Source of the DNA: Mucilaginibacter jinjuensis
Lineage (GTDB): Bacteria; Bacteroidota; Bacteroidia; Sphingobacteriales; Sphingobacteriaceae
Length of the DNA stretch: 64,000 bases
Reading direction: 5' to 3'
Assembly (NCBI RefSeq): GCF_028596025.1
Contig: NZ_CP117167.1
Span: 3,038,001 to 3,102,000, forward strand
The notes below the pieces were generated by a model, which was not told the DNA's origin, did no database searches, and saw only the letters and a program-made list of their open reading frames with translations. This document shows, one piece after another, positions 34,803 through 43,090 of this stretch. The position numbers and the translations under genes were made by a program. The number at the start of each line of letters is the position of its first letter. Positions within the stretch are counted from its first letter, which is position 1.

Positions 34803-36200
34803 ATGACCAAAAATAAACTCACCTTATTTATCTTTATTGCCCTTGTTGCCGGCGTTATTACCGGTTATATCTACAACGTAAAGGTAATAGATAAAATAAA
34901 CTCTAACATAAGCACGGCCGATGCGCAGATTAAAGCCATTGATACCCGCCTGGTAGAGATGAAAGACACTACTGTGGCCGAGTTCAAAACCCTAAAAACG
35001 CAAAGAGCTGCCCAGGTAACCATCCGTAAAACAAATGATACCTTACGGGAAGACAAACTAACCGGCTTTAGTGTTTTAAGCGATATATTTTTACGCCTCA
35101 TTAAAATGGTAGTAGCCCCGTTGGTGTTCACCACATTGGTAGTTGGTGTGGCCAAAGTAGGCGACATTGCAGCCGTAGGCCGTATTGGTGGTAAAACCAT
35201 GCTTTGGTTTTTAAGTGCTACACTGGTGTCATTATTACTAGGTATGATACTGGTTAACCTGTTTAAACCAGGCGAAGCCATGCATTTACCACTGCCCGAT
35301 AGTCATTTAGGTACTGATATTAAACAGGCAGGTTTATCGCTGCGCGAGTTTATTGGGCACGTATTTCCGAAGAGCTTTATAGAAGCGATGGCTAATAATG
35401 AAATTTTACAGATTGTGGTATTCGCCTTATTTTTCGGTGTAGCCACAGGTGCTATTGGTGAGAAAGGCGAGGTGGTTATTAAGGCTATGGATGCCTTTGC
35501 TCATGTGATTTTAAAAATAACCGGTTATGTAATGAAACTGGCACCCATCGCTGTGTTTGGCGCTATCACTGTTGTTATTGCCAAACAGGGTTTAGGTGTA
35601 TTATCTACATACGCCATATTTATCAGTGAGTTTTATTTCTCGCTGCTGGTACTTTGGTTATTCATCATTACAGCGGGTTTCATTGTATTACGTAACAGGG
35701 CATTTACTTTGGTTAACAATATTAAAGATGCTATCCTGGTGGCGTTCAGTACTTCAACCAGCGAAGCCGCTTACCCGCGTGTACTGGTTGAGTTAGAAAA
35801 ATTTGGCTGTAATAATAAGATTGTAAGCTTTGTGCTGCCTTTGGGTTATTCCTTCAATCTTGATGGTTCTATGATGTATATGACTTTTGCTTCGCTGTTC
35901 CTGGCGCAATCGTATGGTATCCATCTGGCTTTTTCTCAGCAATTATCTATGTTACTTATCCTGATGCTTACCAGTAAAGGTGTAGCCGGTGTGCCGCGTG
36001 CATCGCTGGTGGTTATTGCAGGCACTATTGCATCATTCGGTATTCCCGAAGCTGGACTGGCCTTATTAATAGGTATCGATCCATTATTGGATATGGGCCG
36101 CTCTGCAACTAATGTGCTCGGTAATGCAATGGCTACTGCAGTGGTGAGTAAGTGGGAAGGGGAGCTGGGTGAGGGTAATAATGAGAGAATGATAGAGTGA
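34803..36200 (+). CDS. Dicarboxylate/amino acid:cation symporter (DAACS family)
   Basis: This is an inner-membrane, trimeric elevator-type carrier. IFLRLIKMVVAPLVFTTLVVG and the hairpin FSTSTSEAAYPRVLVE, with GYSFNLDGSMMY (NxDG-type motif) and GVAGVPRASLVV, are family signatures. Between the first helix and IFLRLIKM there is an extra segment of about 50 charged residues (about 25-80), likely a periplasmic helical hairpin. The last residues (NNERMIE*) and the stop codon lie in the left repeat of cassette B, so the natural C-terminus has been altered. Confidence 0.9.
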   Translation: MTKNKLTLFIFIALVAGVITGYIYNVKVIDKINSNISTADAQIKAIDTRLVEMKDTTVAEFKTLKTQRAAQVTIRKTNDTLREDKLTGFSVLSDIFLRLIKMVVAPLVFTTLVVGVAKVGDIAAVGRIGGKTMLWFLSATLVSLLLGMILVNLFKPGEAMHLPLPDSHLGTDIKQAGLSLREFIGHVFPKSFIEAMANNEILQIVVFALFFGVATGAIGEKGEVVIKAMDAFAHVILKITGYVMKLAPIAVFGAITVVIAKQGLGVLSTYAIFISEFYFSLLVLWLFIITAGFIVLRNRAFTLVNNIKDAILVAFSTSTSEAAYPRVLVELEKFGCNNKIVSFVLPLGYSFNLDGSMMYMTFASLFLAQSYGIHLAFSQQLSMLLILMLTSKGVAGVPRASLVVIAGTIASFGIPEAGLALLIGIDPLLDMGRSATNVLGNAMATAVVSKWEGELGEGNNERMIE

Positions 36201-36676
36201 GTGAATGATAGAATAGAGACCCCAATGTTTAAATAAACCTTTTCCTAATATCATATAGCTGTAAAAAACGTGAGCAATTCTCAAAAAGAGGCCTTTATTG
36301 AGCAGTTTAAGAGCCGCACCAAGAAATTTGTTGTTGATAATATAAATCTTTTTAGAACTTTGCCCAAAACAGAAGAAGCAAAGATCATTGGCAGGCAATT
36401 GCTTCGGTCATCATCTTCGGTTGGCGCTAATTATAGGGCCGCATGCAGAGCGAGATCAAAAGCCGAATTTCATTCAAAATTATCAATTGTTGTGGAGGAA
36501 GCCGATGAATCATTGTTTTGGATGGAAATATTAATAGAGGCGAAAATTATAGATCAGAATAGTATACAAGCGTTATTTGCAGAAGCAAATGAAATATTAA
36601 AAGTAGTATCATCAGCCAGAAAAACTTTAACTGTTTAATATTCATTCTATCATTCTCTCCTTCACTCATTATAAAA
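36177..36676. mobile_element. Cassette B: four-helix-bundle gene between inverted repeats
   Basis: The left repeat (36177-36217) is made of GAGAATGATAGAGTGAGTG and GAATGATAGAAT words. The right repeat (36636-36676) has the reverse complement words ATTCTATCATTCTCTCC and CACTCATTAT. Both start or end with the pair ATAATGAG/CTCATTAT. The enclosed gene runs left to right, with its stop abutting the right repeat. The length is about 500 bases, nearly equal to cassette A. Confidence 0.6.
36270..36638 (+). CDS. Four-helix-bundle protein (S23/IVP family), second copy
   Basis: The segment IIGRQLLRSSSSVGANYRAACRARSKAEF is homologous to the Q-x-x-R-S-x-S-I-G-A-N part of the protein in cassette A; VVEEADESLFWMEIL matches its AAKEAEETEYWLLL. 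The length is 122 aa. The start is GTG (36270), giving MSNSQKEAF; no upstream ATG is in frame. The family is associated with rRNA intervening sequences and with intergenic copies in Bacteroidota; its biochemical role is not settled. Confidence 0.87.
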   Translation: MSNSQKEAFIEQFKSRTKKFVVDNINLFRTLPKTEEAKIIGRQLLRSSSSVGANYRAACRARSKAEFHSKLSIVVEEADESLFWMEILIEAKIIDQNSIQALFAEANEILKVVSSARKTLTV

Positions 36677-36682
36677 TAACTA

Positions 36683-37186
36683 ATGTCTAATCGTTTCAAA
36701 AAAATCTTCCTTGCCGCAACAGTAGTGGTGCCTTTCCTGGTGTATTGCCTATACTATTATGGTATGATGGTTAAAAATGCGCCTTACAAATTTGCCGATT
36801 TTCAGTCCATCGTGTTTAAATATGGTAAAGGCGATAGCCTGGTTAATACGTATAACTCTAAAACAGGCGAGTATCAATACATGACCAAGAGCGGTGAGCT
36901 GATTAAAAAGCACCTGCGTGTAAGCAAAGACGAGTTATTGTACCTGCACCGTAAGGCATCTGATTTGGGCTTCTGGAACTTCCCGGTTGATGAAACTAAG
37001 CGCGATACCACTATTAAGGTAGTTTCGCCGCGATACTTTATCCAGTTTAACTATACCAAGAAAAGCAAGACTGTATTGTATGACGATGCTTTTGATGGAG
37101 ATCCATCATTAAAAGATGCCAACCAGCGATTGATTAAGGAGATCCAGAAGGTATTAGATGAAGCTGAAATACATCAGCAGAAATAA
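36683..37186 (+). CDS. Hypothetical membrane-anchored protein
   Basis: A single N-terminal hydrophobic segment (about residues 9-27, LAATVVVPFLVYCLYYYG) should anchor it, or act as a signal. The remainder is a soluble domain of about 135 residues with alternating strands and helices. It contains LHRKASDLGFWNFP and RYFIQFNYTKKSKTVLYDD, which recall small domains of unknown function that detect or bind ligands. No catalytic motif is visible. It follows cassette B by only six bases. Confidence 0.68.
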   Translation: MSNRFKKIFLAATVVVPFLVYCLYYYGMMVKNAPYKFADFQSIVFKYGKGDSLVNTYNSKTGEYQYMTKSGELIKKHLRVSKDELLYLHRKASDLGFWNFPVDETKRDTTIKVVSPRYFIQFNYTKKSKTVLYDDAFDGDPSLKDANQRLIKEIQKVLDEAEIHQQK

Positions 37187-37199
37187 AAACAAGGCAGCG

Positions 37200-37230
37200 T
37201 TGCATATTTAAAACGTAATGCCTATATTTG
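37200..37230 (+). promoter_or_regulatory. Promoter of rplU-rpmA
   Basis: TTG, 20 bases, TATATTTG is a near-perfect Bacteroidota housekeeping promoter. The expected start site leaves a leader of about 28 bases before the rplU ATG. Confidence 0.82.
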
Positions 37231-37264
37231 CACCTCGAATTTTAAAACAAAATAATATTAACCA

Positions 37265-37573
37265 ATGTACGCAATAGTAAGTATAGCCGGACAGCAATTT
37301 AAAGTTGCAAAAGACCAGCAGATCTTTGTACACCGCTTACAAGGAGATGAAGGCGCTAGTATTGAATTTGACCAAGTATTATTGGCTGAAAACGAAGGTA
37401 AATTTAAGCTTGGTGCTGATTTATCTAAAGCTAAAGTTTCAGCTAAGATCGTGTCTCATGTTAAAGGTGATAAAGTGATCATTTTCAAAAAGAAAAGAAG
37501 AAAAGGTTACAAAAAGAAAAATGGTCACCGCCAGCAGTTCACCAAGATTGAAATTACTGGTATCACATTATAA
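37265..37573 (+). CDS. rplU: 50S ribosomal protein L21
   Basis: L21 binds 23S rRNA in the large subunit. The start MYAIVSIAGQQFKVAKDQQI and end KKRRKGYKKKNGHRQQFTK are diagnostic. Length is 102 aa, as usual. It shares a strong promoter with rpmA, 33 bases downstream, in the conserved L21-L27 order. Confidence 0.97.
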   Translation: MYAIVSIAGQQFKVAKDQQIFVHRLQGDEGASIEFDQVLLAENEGKFKLGADLSKAKVSAKIVSHVKGDKVIIFKKKRRKGYKKKNGHRQQFTKIEITGITL

Positions 37574-37606
37574 TCAAAGGTTTCACCCTAAAAAAAGACA
37601 TTAGAA

Positions 37607-38047
37607 ATGGCACATAAAAAAGGGGCCGGTAGTTCAAAGAACGGTCGTGAGTCGCATAGTAAACGTTTAGGTATCAAAATTTTCGGTGGTCAGCCTGCAT
37701 TAGCTGGTAACATCATCGTTCGTCAACGTGGTACCAGACATAATCCAGATAAAAACGTAGGTATCGGTAGAGATCATACTTTATTTGCTTTAGTTGATGG
37801 TCACGTAGTGTTCCGCAAAAAAGCTGATAACCGCTCTTACGTATCTATTCTTCCTTATGTAGAAGAAGTTGAAGTTGCAGAAGTAGCAGCGCCGGTAGCA
37901 GAAGTTGCAGCGCCTAAAGCTAAAAAAGCTCCTAAAGCAGAGGCAACTGAAGTTGCAGAAGAAGCAGCACCTGCTCCAAAAACAGCTAAAGCTCCTAAGG
38001 CTCCAAAAGCAGAAACTTCTACAGATACAGAAGAAGCTACAGCTTAA
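37607..38047 (+). CDS. rpmA: 50S ribosomal protein L27 with an Ala/Lys/Glu-rich tail
   Basis: L27 reaches towards the peptidyl-transferase centre. The conserved part (residues 1 to about 85) starts [20 protein letters not shown] and ends near RSYVSILP. Usual L27 is about 85-90 residues; here a tail of about 60 residues adds repeats of the type [16 protein letters not shown] and ends in TDTEEATA. The frame is continuous and followed by a terminator, so the tail is real rather than a frameshift. Confidence 0.96.
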   Translation: MAHKKGAGSSKNGRESHSKRLGIKIFGGQPALAGNIIVRQRGTRHNPDKNVGIGRDHTLFALVDGHVVFRKKADNRSYVSILPYVEEVEVAEVAAPVAEVAAPKAKKAPKAEATEVAEEAAPAPKTAKAPKAPKAETSTDTEEATA

Positions 38048-38070
38048 TTTAAGCTAAACATATTTTAAAA

Positions 38071-38107
38071 AGCCCTGTTTGCCAATTGGTAATCAGGGCT
38101 TTTTTTT
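38071..38107 (+). terminator. Terminator after rpmA
   Basis: AGCCCTG and CAGGGCT pair around a loop of about 16 bases and are followed by seven or more Ts; the preceding As extend the stem. Confidence 0.88.
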
Positions 38108-38207
38108 GCAGCAATAGCGCGTGTTAAGTTTCAAAATTTAACATGAACATTAGGAAAAGATTGTCCATATTGCTTAACTAAAGTTTTGAAATTTATTGTA
38201 TTACTGA

Positions 38208-38804
38208 ATGTTTTGGTACGAAGATGAGGTTAAGCGCCTCGAAAAAGATGGTTTAAAAATGCGGTTTGAGGCCGATACCATTTTTTACGGCAGTTCTTCT
38301 GTTCGCTTGTGGAATAACCTTTATACCGATTTTAGAGATATTAAACCCATTAATCTTGGCTTTGGCGGTTCAACGCTTGCAGCCTGTGTGTGGTTTTTTG
38401 AGCGTATTATGAGTTCGTACCAACCCAAGCGTTTAGTGTTTTACGCCGGCGATAACGATCTGGGAGATGGCAGGCACCCCGAAGAGGTGTTTATATTTTT
38501 TCAGCAATTGATGGTGAAAACACAGGCCCGCTTTGGTGATTTACCTTGCTATTATATATCGTTGAAGCCAAGCTTAAACCGCTGGCACATGGCCGATCAG
38601 TTTAAGTTTACCAATAACATAATTGAAACAGAAATAATAAAGCACAGCAATAACTGGCATTTTATAAATATATTTAGGGAAATGCTGGGGCCGGATGGTA
38701 ACCCCAAACGCGAGTATTTTGTGGAAGATGGCCTGCACCTGAGCGAACATGGCTATCAATTATGGGCAAGGATTGTAAATAATCAAATTGCTGCTAATGG
38801 TTAA
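38208..38804 (+). CDS. SGNH/GDSL hydrolase
   Basis: All four SGNH blocks are visible: the catalytic Ser in YGSSSVRLW, the oxyanion Gly in GFGGSTL, Asn in AGDNDLG, and the Asp/His pair in EDGLHLSEHG. There is no signal peptide, so it is probably cytoplasmic. Such esterases remove acyl groups from sugars, lipids or peptides; the substrate is unknown. It is the first of four codirectional genes, three of them hydrolases. Confidence 0.85.
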   Translation: MFWYEDEVKRLEKDGLKMRFEADTIFYGSSSVRLWNNLYTDFRDIKPINLGFGGSTLAACVWFFERIMSSYQPKRLVFYAGDNDLGDGRHPEEVFIFFQQLMVKTQARFGDLPCYYISLKPSLNRWHMADQFKFTNNIIETEIIKHSNNWHFINIFREMLGPDGNPKREYFVEDGLHLSEHGYQLWARIVNNQIAANG

Positions 38805-38868
38805 TCATTTGTTTATCTTCAATTAATATACAGTAGTGATATTTCATTCAGATGGAGGCAACGCTTAA

Positions 38869-39597
38869 ATGAACCGGGAATATCACAAAAGTTATAGCAT
38901 TGCTTTGCAGCGTGATATGGAGCTTTTAATCTTCGGTCACGCAGGTAAACCTATATTGATGTTCCCAACCCGTATGGCCCGGTTTTATGATTATGAGAAC
39001 TGGGGCATAATAGGAGCCCTTGCAGATCGTATTAACAATGGCGATATGCAAATTTTTTGTGTTGACAGTGTCGATAGCGAGAGTTTTTATAACCACTCCA
39101 TTAGCCCCGCCGACCGTATTAAACGACATATCCAGTACGAACAATATATCCTGACTGAAGTTATCCCATTAATGCATGCTAAGAGCGATGCTGCGCAGAT
39201 TGAAGTTGCCGGTTGCAGTATGGGGGCTTACCATGCAGTTAACCTCTGTATGAAACATCCCGAACTGTTCAACAAAGTGGTAGGCATGAGCGGCCGTTAT
39301 GACCTGACTAAAGGCGTAGGTTATTTTAAAGATCTGCTCGACGGCTATCACGACGAAAACATTTACTTCAACATGCCGCTGCAGTTTATGGCCAATTTGC
39401 AAAACCAAAATGCACTGGATGCCATTAAAAAGCTCGAAATTATACTCACCATCGGCCAAACAGATCCCTTCTTAACCAATAATGTAGAGTTTAGTAACCT
39501 GCTTTGGAATAAGGGGATTACCAATCAATTTTATGTGTGGGATAACTATGCGCATCAGCCCCGCTCATGGCGACAAATGGTGAGGTTGTATCTGTAG
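38869..39597 (+). CDS. Esterase, alpha/beta hydrolase fold
   Basis: The nucleophile elbow is GCSMGAYHA (about Ser118). The surrounding segment resembles the esterase D / antigen 85 group (PF00756), as do the N-terminal MFPTRMARFYDYENWG region and the final His in YAHQPRSW. The Asp of the triad is likely in GQTDPF. No signal peptide is present. It lies 64 bases after the SGNH hydrolase gene. Confidence 0.82.
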   Translation: MNREYHKSYSIALQRDMELLIFGHAGKPILMFPTRMARFYDYENWGIIGALADRINNGDMQIFCVDSVDSESFYNHSISPADRIKRHIQYEQYILTEVIPLMHAKSDAAQIEVAGCSMGAYHAVNLCMKHPELFNKVVGMSGRYDLTKGVGYFKDLLDGYHDENIYFNMPLQFMANLQNQNALDAIKKLEIILTIGQTDPFLTNNVEFSNLLWNKGITNQFYVWDNYAHQPRSWRQMVRLYL

Positions 39598-39648
39598 GCA
39601 TCAAACCTCGTCGTTGCATCCTTCATGCTTATTTTTTAAATTTAAGCA

Positions 39649-40239
39649 ATGATTGGTCAGGAGGCAGATGTATACAGGCAGTTAAAGCAATACCTTAGCA
39701 AGTATATTACGCTTAGTGATGAGCAGTTGACGCTCTTTTGCAGTAAATTTAAACATCGAAAAACTAAACGCGGCGAGATATTACTACATGCCGGGGAAGT
39801 TGCTCCTTACAGTTATTTTGTAAATAGCGGCTGCCGCCGGGTTTATATGATGGATGCCGACGGCCGCGAATCAACACGATTTTTGATCTTCGAGAATTGC
39901 GTGGGTACGGCCTTCCCGAGTTTTACCTTGCAGGAGCCATCAATGGCCTACATTCAAAGTGTTGAACCATCTGAGATACTCTACATCACCCATAAAGATT
40001 TTAATGGACTACTGGATACCTTCCCCGGCTGGGAACGGATCTATCGAATTGACCTGGAACGGGAATACATCGCATCCATCAGAAGGATTGAAAGCCTGAT
40101 TACCATGGATGCTAAACAGAAATACAATATGCTGATGAATACCAACCCTTCACTCATTCAGCGCCTGCCATCAAAAATTATTGCCGATTATCTGGGCATT
40201 TCGCAAGAAACGCTAAGTCGACTGAAATCAAAAAAATGA
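39649..40239 (+). CDS. Crp/Fnr family transcriptional regulator
   Basis: An N-terminal cyclic-nucleotide-binding-type beta roll (KTKRGEILLHAGEVAPYSYF) leads to a connecting helix and a C-terminal winged helix ending IIADYLGISQETLSRLKSKK. At 196 aa it is a typical short Bacteroidota member. No Cys cluster for iron-sulfur binding is seen, so the effector is unknown. It lies between two hydrolase genes and may regulate them. Confidence 0.88.
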   Translation: MIGQEADVYRQLKQYLSKYITLSDEQLTLFCSKFKHRKTKRGEILLHAGEVAPYSYFVNSGCRRVYMMDADGRESTRFLIFENCVGTAFPSFTLQEPSMAYIQSVEPSEILYITHKDFNGLLDTFPGWERIYRIDLEREYIASIRRIESLITMDAKQKYNMLMNTNPSLIQRLPSKIIADYLGISQETLSRLKSKK

Positions 40240-40307
40240 TTTATTGACATTTGTCAAAGCTGAAACGATAGTAAATGCCTTGATTTGCTTTATCAAAATA
40301 TAGATCA

Positions 40308-41333
40308 ATGCTTAAAAGAATCATCTTTATAGTTTCACTATTATGTCCATTATGGGTAGCGGCTCAGCATATTGCCATTGGCAGGCGTACACTTAATCTC
40401 AACGATGCAACACGTAACCGGCCTGTTGTTACTGAAGTATGGTATCCAACTAACGATACTTATAAGGCTTCTGATAGTTCTTATGCTTATCCATTCGTAC
40501 ATATCCCGTTTATTCGTGATGCGCATTTAAAACCGCAAAAGCAGCCATTAATAATGATCTCTCATGGTACAGGCGGTGGCCGTGTTACTTTAGAGTGGCT
40601 GGCCGATGCACTGGTAGAAAAAGGCTTTATTGTAGCCGCTGTAGACCATTTTGGTAATACTTATGACAATAAGATAGCCATTGATTTTGTAACACCCTGG
40701 GAGCGTGCATTGGATATTAGTTTTGCCATCACACAACTGTTAAATGATAAAGATTTCGGGCCTGTAATTGATCCTAATCGTATTGGTGCTGCAGGTTTCT
40801 CTATCGGGGGCTTTACGGTAATAGCACTGGCCGGTGGTAAAATTGATTTGGACGCGTTTGAAAAATTTAGCCATACACCCGAAGGTATTAAAGAAACAAC
40901 CGTCCCCGAGTTCCCTAATTTGATGAGTGTTGTTAAGGTAGATGAGATCAAAGCCTTATATAAGAAGAGCCCCGATGTAATGGATAAGCGGATCAAGGCA
41001 TTCTTTGCCATTTCCCCGGCAATGGGACAGGGCTTTGTAAACGAAAACCAGGTGAGCCGGATTAACAAACCTGTTTACCTGGTAAGCGCACAAAGCGATA
41101 GTATAGCGCCAGTTAAAACCAATGCTGCACATTTCAATCAACTTATAAAAGGTTCAAAACTCTATGTAGTTCCAGGTAAAGCAGGGCATTACGTTTTCCT
41201 GAATGAAGGTGTTGGCGATTTTAAGAAAAATGGCGGCATGATTATGAATGATGACCCATCTGTGGATAGACATGCAGTGCATAAGCAGGTAGGGGATTTG
41301 GCAGCAGAGTTTTTTGTGGATAATTTGAAATAG
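40308..41333 (+). CDS. Exported alpha/beta hydrolase, dienelactone/PAF-acetylhydrolase-like
   Basis: The signal peptide is MLKRIIFIVSLLCPLWVAAQ. The hydrolase core shows PLIMISHGTGGGRVT (oxyanion region) and the nucleophile elbow GAAGFSIGGFT. A late Asp (VSAQSDSIAP) and the His of PGKAGHYVFL complete the triad. The length of 341 aa fits the platelet-activating-factor acetylhydrolase-like group. Substrate unknown; secreted or periplasmic. Confidence 0.84.
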   Translation: MLKRIIFIVSLLCPLWVAAQHIAIGRRTLNLNDATRNRPVVTEVWYPTNDTYKASDSSYAYPFVHIPFIRDAHLKPQKQPLIMISHGTGGGRVTLEWLADALVEKGFIVAAVDHFGNTYDNKIAIDFVTPWERALDISFAITQLLNDKDFGPVIDPNRIGAAGFSIGGFTVIALAGGKIDLDAFEKFSHTPEGIKETTVPEFPNLMSVVKVDEIKALYKKSPDVMDKRIKAFFAISPAMGQGFVNENQVSRINKPVYLVSAQSDSIAPVKTNAAHFNQLIKGSKLYVVPGKAGHYVFLNEGVGDFKKNGGMIMNDDPSVDRHAVHKQVGDLAAEFFVDNLK

Positions 41334-41490
41334 GGAGTTATTGGTCATTATAAAACGATTTATTCTACCACTCATTTCCATGATTATAATTATAAGCTAA
41401 TACTAAGTGGTGAAAGGGAATTATTAAAAAAAATTGTGTTCGATTATCTTGAAAATTGATAAGTTTAAGCCAATCAAACTTTAACACAAA

Positions 41491-41985
41491 ATGATCGTCA
41501 ATCTCCCATTTTTTAATGAAATAGATTCTGATTCTTTAACAGATTATTACGAAGTCGACATTGATTTCGAGCAGAGAAGTATTGAATTAGATATAAACTT
41601 CAATGAAGAAAGTATTGAACCAGCAAAGCTTCTTATTTTAAAAAGCTATTTAGATGATTTGCCTGGAATTATTAATGTTGCCCAAACAGAAATTGATAAT
41701 GATTTTAAGAATGGTGAGGATGTGAAGGAATTTTTAGATTTTCACACTGAAGAACTTGATAAGGATGAGTTGGAAAATCTTTTGAAAGATGCAGACAAAA
41801 ATCTGTCAGTTGAGCAGCAAATACTTTCTGTATTAAAATTGAGAAGAATAGGTTTTTATCCCGATGAAGAGGATGAACTTTTCGCTGTTTTAGATTTTAT
41901 TATTGATGAAGATATATCTCAGTATATTTTAGTTGTTAAAATGAATAGTGATAAAGCTGTTGATCATATTACAATGGAAAGTTAA
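41491..41985 (+). CDS. DUF2004-like acidic protein
   Basis: The protein is strongly acidic (Asp and Glu throughout; for example HTEELDKDELENLLKDADKN), 164 aa, with no signal peptide. It resembles DUF2004 proteins, whose function is not established. The gene is visibly more AT-rich than its neighbours and uses AT-rich codons, hinting at acquisition from elsewhere. Acidic proteins of this size are often immunity or antitoxin partners, but no toxin gene is adjacent. Confidence 0.65.
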   Translation: MIVNLPFFNEIDSDSLTDYYEVDIDFEQRSIELDINFNEESIEPAKLLILKSYLDDLPGIINVAQTEIDNDFKNGEDVKEFLDFHTEELDKDELENLLKDADKNLSVEQQILSVLKLRRIGFYPDEEDELFAVLDFIIDEDISQYILVVKMNSDKAVDHITMES

Positions 41986-42031
41986 GGAATTACGTGATAC
42001 GGAATCTGATTAAAATATACTGTAAACGAAT

Positions 42032-42066
42032 AAAAGCCCCTTTATTTACTTAAAGAGGCTTTTATT
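42032..42066. terminator. Bidirectional terminator
   Basis: AAAAGCCCCTTTA pairs with TAAAGAGGCTTTTA around a short loop, with one G:T/mismatch. It is flanked by As and Ts on both strands between convergent genes. Confidence 0.8.
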
Positions 42067-42072
42067 TTTTCA

Positions 42073-42098
42073 TGCGGAAGAGAGGACTCGAACTCTCA
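42073..42098 (-). other. tRNA 3'-end-like fragment (T arm and acceptor strand)
   Basis: The minus strand reads GAGAGTTCGAGTCCTCTCTT then CCGCA, containing the TTCGAGTCC T-loop pattern and an acceptor-like end, but no D arm or anticodon arm. The T stem pairs only if the loop is one base too large. It lies between a terminator and the end of the prenyl synthase gene. Confidence 0.4.
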
Positions 42099-42102
42099 GA
42101 GA

Positions 42103-43077
42103 CTAATTCTCCCTACTCAACAACCCATCCGCAAATTCCTTCAAATACTGCTTCCTTTCCGCAGGTAAATTAATAGCTTCTAATGCACTAAAAGATGTAT
42201 CTGCATAAGCCTGCATGGCTTTAAATGCATTCTCTTTAATCTGTAGCTTGTTGTATATGGCTGTTACTGCTGCAACCTTCTCTGGGGCGTTAAACTCTTT
42301 GAGGGATAGCCAGTGGTTCAACTCAGTTAAAGTGTCAGCATCCGCTGTTTCGAGCGCTTTAATTAGCAGGTAGGTTTTTTTGTTGGCCATAATATCGCCG
42401 CCTACTTGTTTGCCGAATTTTTCGGGATCGCCGTAAACGTCTAAAATATCATCTTGTAATTGGAAGGCAATACCTAATTGCTCGCCAAAGGTATAAAGCA
42501 GGTCAGCATCTTTTTCATTAGCACCGCCAATTAGCGCTCCAATTTCTAAAGCACCACCCAAAACTACAGCCGTTTTCAGACGGATCATTTCCAGGTAAGC
42601 TTCAATCTGCACGTTGCTTTGCTCTTCAAACTGCATGTCAATCTGCTGACCTTCGCACACGGCTGTAGCCGTTTTATTGAAAATCTCGAGTACCGGGCGC
42701 AGAATACTGTTATCAACCTGCATCATCAGCTTATAGCCTTCTACCAGCATAGCATCGCCTGATAGGATACCCACATTCTGGTTCCATTTCTGATGCACGG
42801 TTTCGCGGCCTCGACGCAATGGTGCATTATCCATGATGTCATCGTGCATCAGCGTAAAGTTATGGAACACTTCGATAGCCAATGCAGGAGAAATTGCATC
42901 TTGTATATCGCCGCCAAATAAATCACAAGCCATGAGTACCAGGGCGGGGCGGAGGCGTTTGCCGCCTATGGATAAAATGTAAGTTATCGGCTCGTATAAA
43001 TCTGCAGGGTGTGCAGGGTATGTTAGTTTTTTGACTGCCTCGTCGATAATGACCTGCAGATCTTTTAATGTAGTCAT
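42103..43077 (-). CDS. Trans-isoprenyl diphosphate synthase
   Basis: The enzyme condenses isopentenyl diphosphate with allylic diphosphates. The first Asp-rich motif is in LMHDDIMDNAPLRRGRETVH, and the second in FQLQDDILDVYGD; GGKRLRPAL is the IPP-binding segment. The 324-residue length fits farnesyl to octaprenyl synthases, and chain length cannot be fixed from sequence alone. Thirteen bases separate it from the upstream rnr gene, so the two form an operon. Confidence 0.9.
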   Translation of the reverse strand: MTTLKDLQVIIDEAVKKLTYPAHPADLYEPITYILSIGGKRLRPALVLMACDLFGGDIQDAISPALAIEVFHNFTLMHDDIMDNAPLRRGRETVHQKWNQNVGILSGDAMLVEGYKLMMQVDNSILRPVLEIFNKTATAVCEGQQIDMQFEEQSNVQIEAYLEMIRLKTAVVLGGALEIGALIGGANEKDADLLYTFGEQLGIAFQLQDDILDVYGDPEKFGKQVGGDIMANKKTYLLIKALETADADTLTELNHWLSLKEFNAPEKVAAVTAIYNKLQIKENAFKAMQAYADTSFSALEAINLPAERKQYLKEFADGLLSREN

Positions 43078-43090
43078 ATAATATTAAAGC

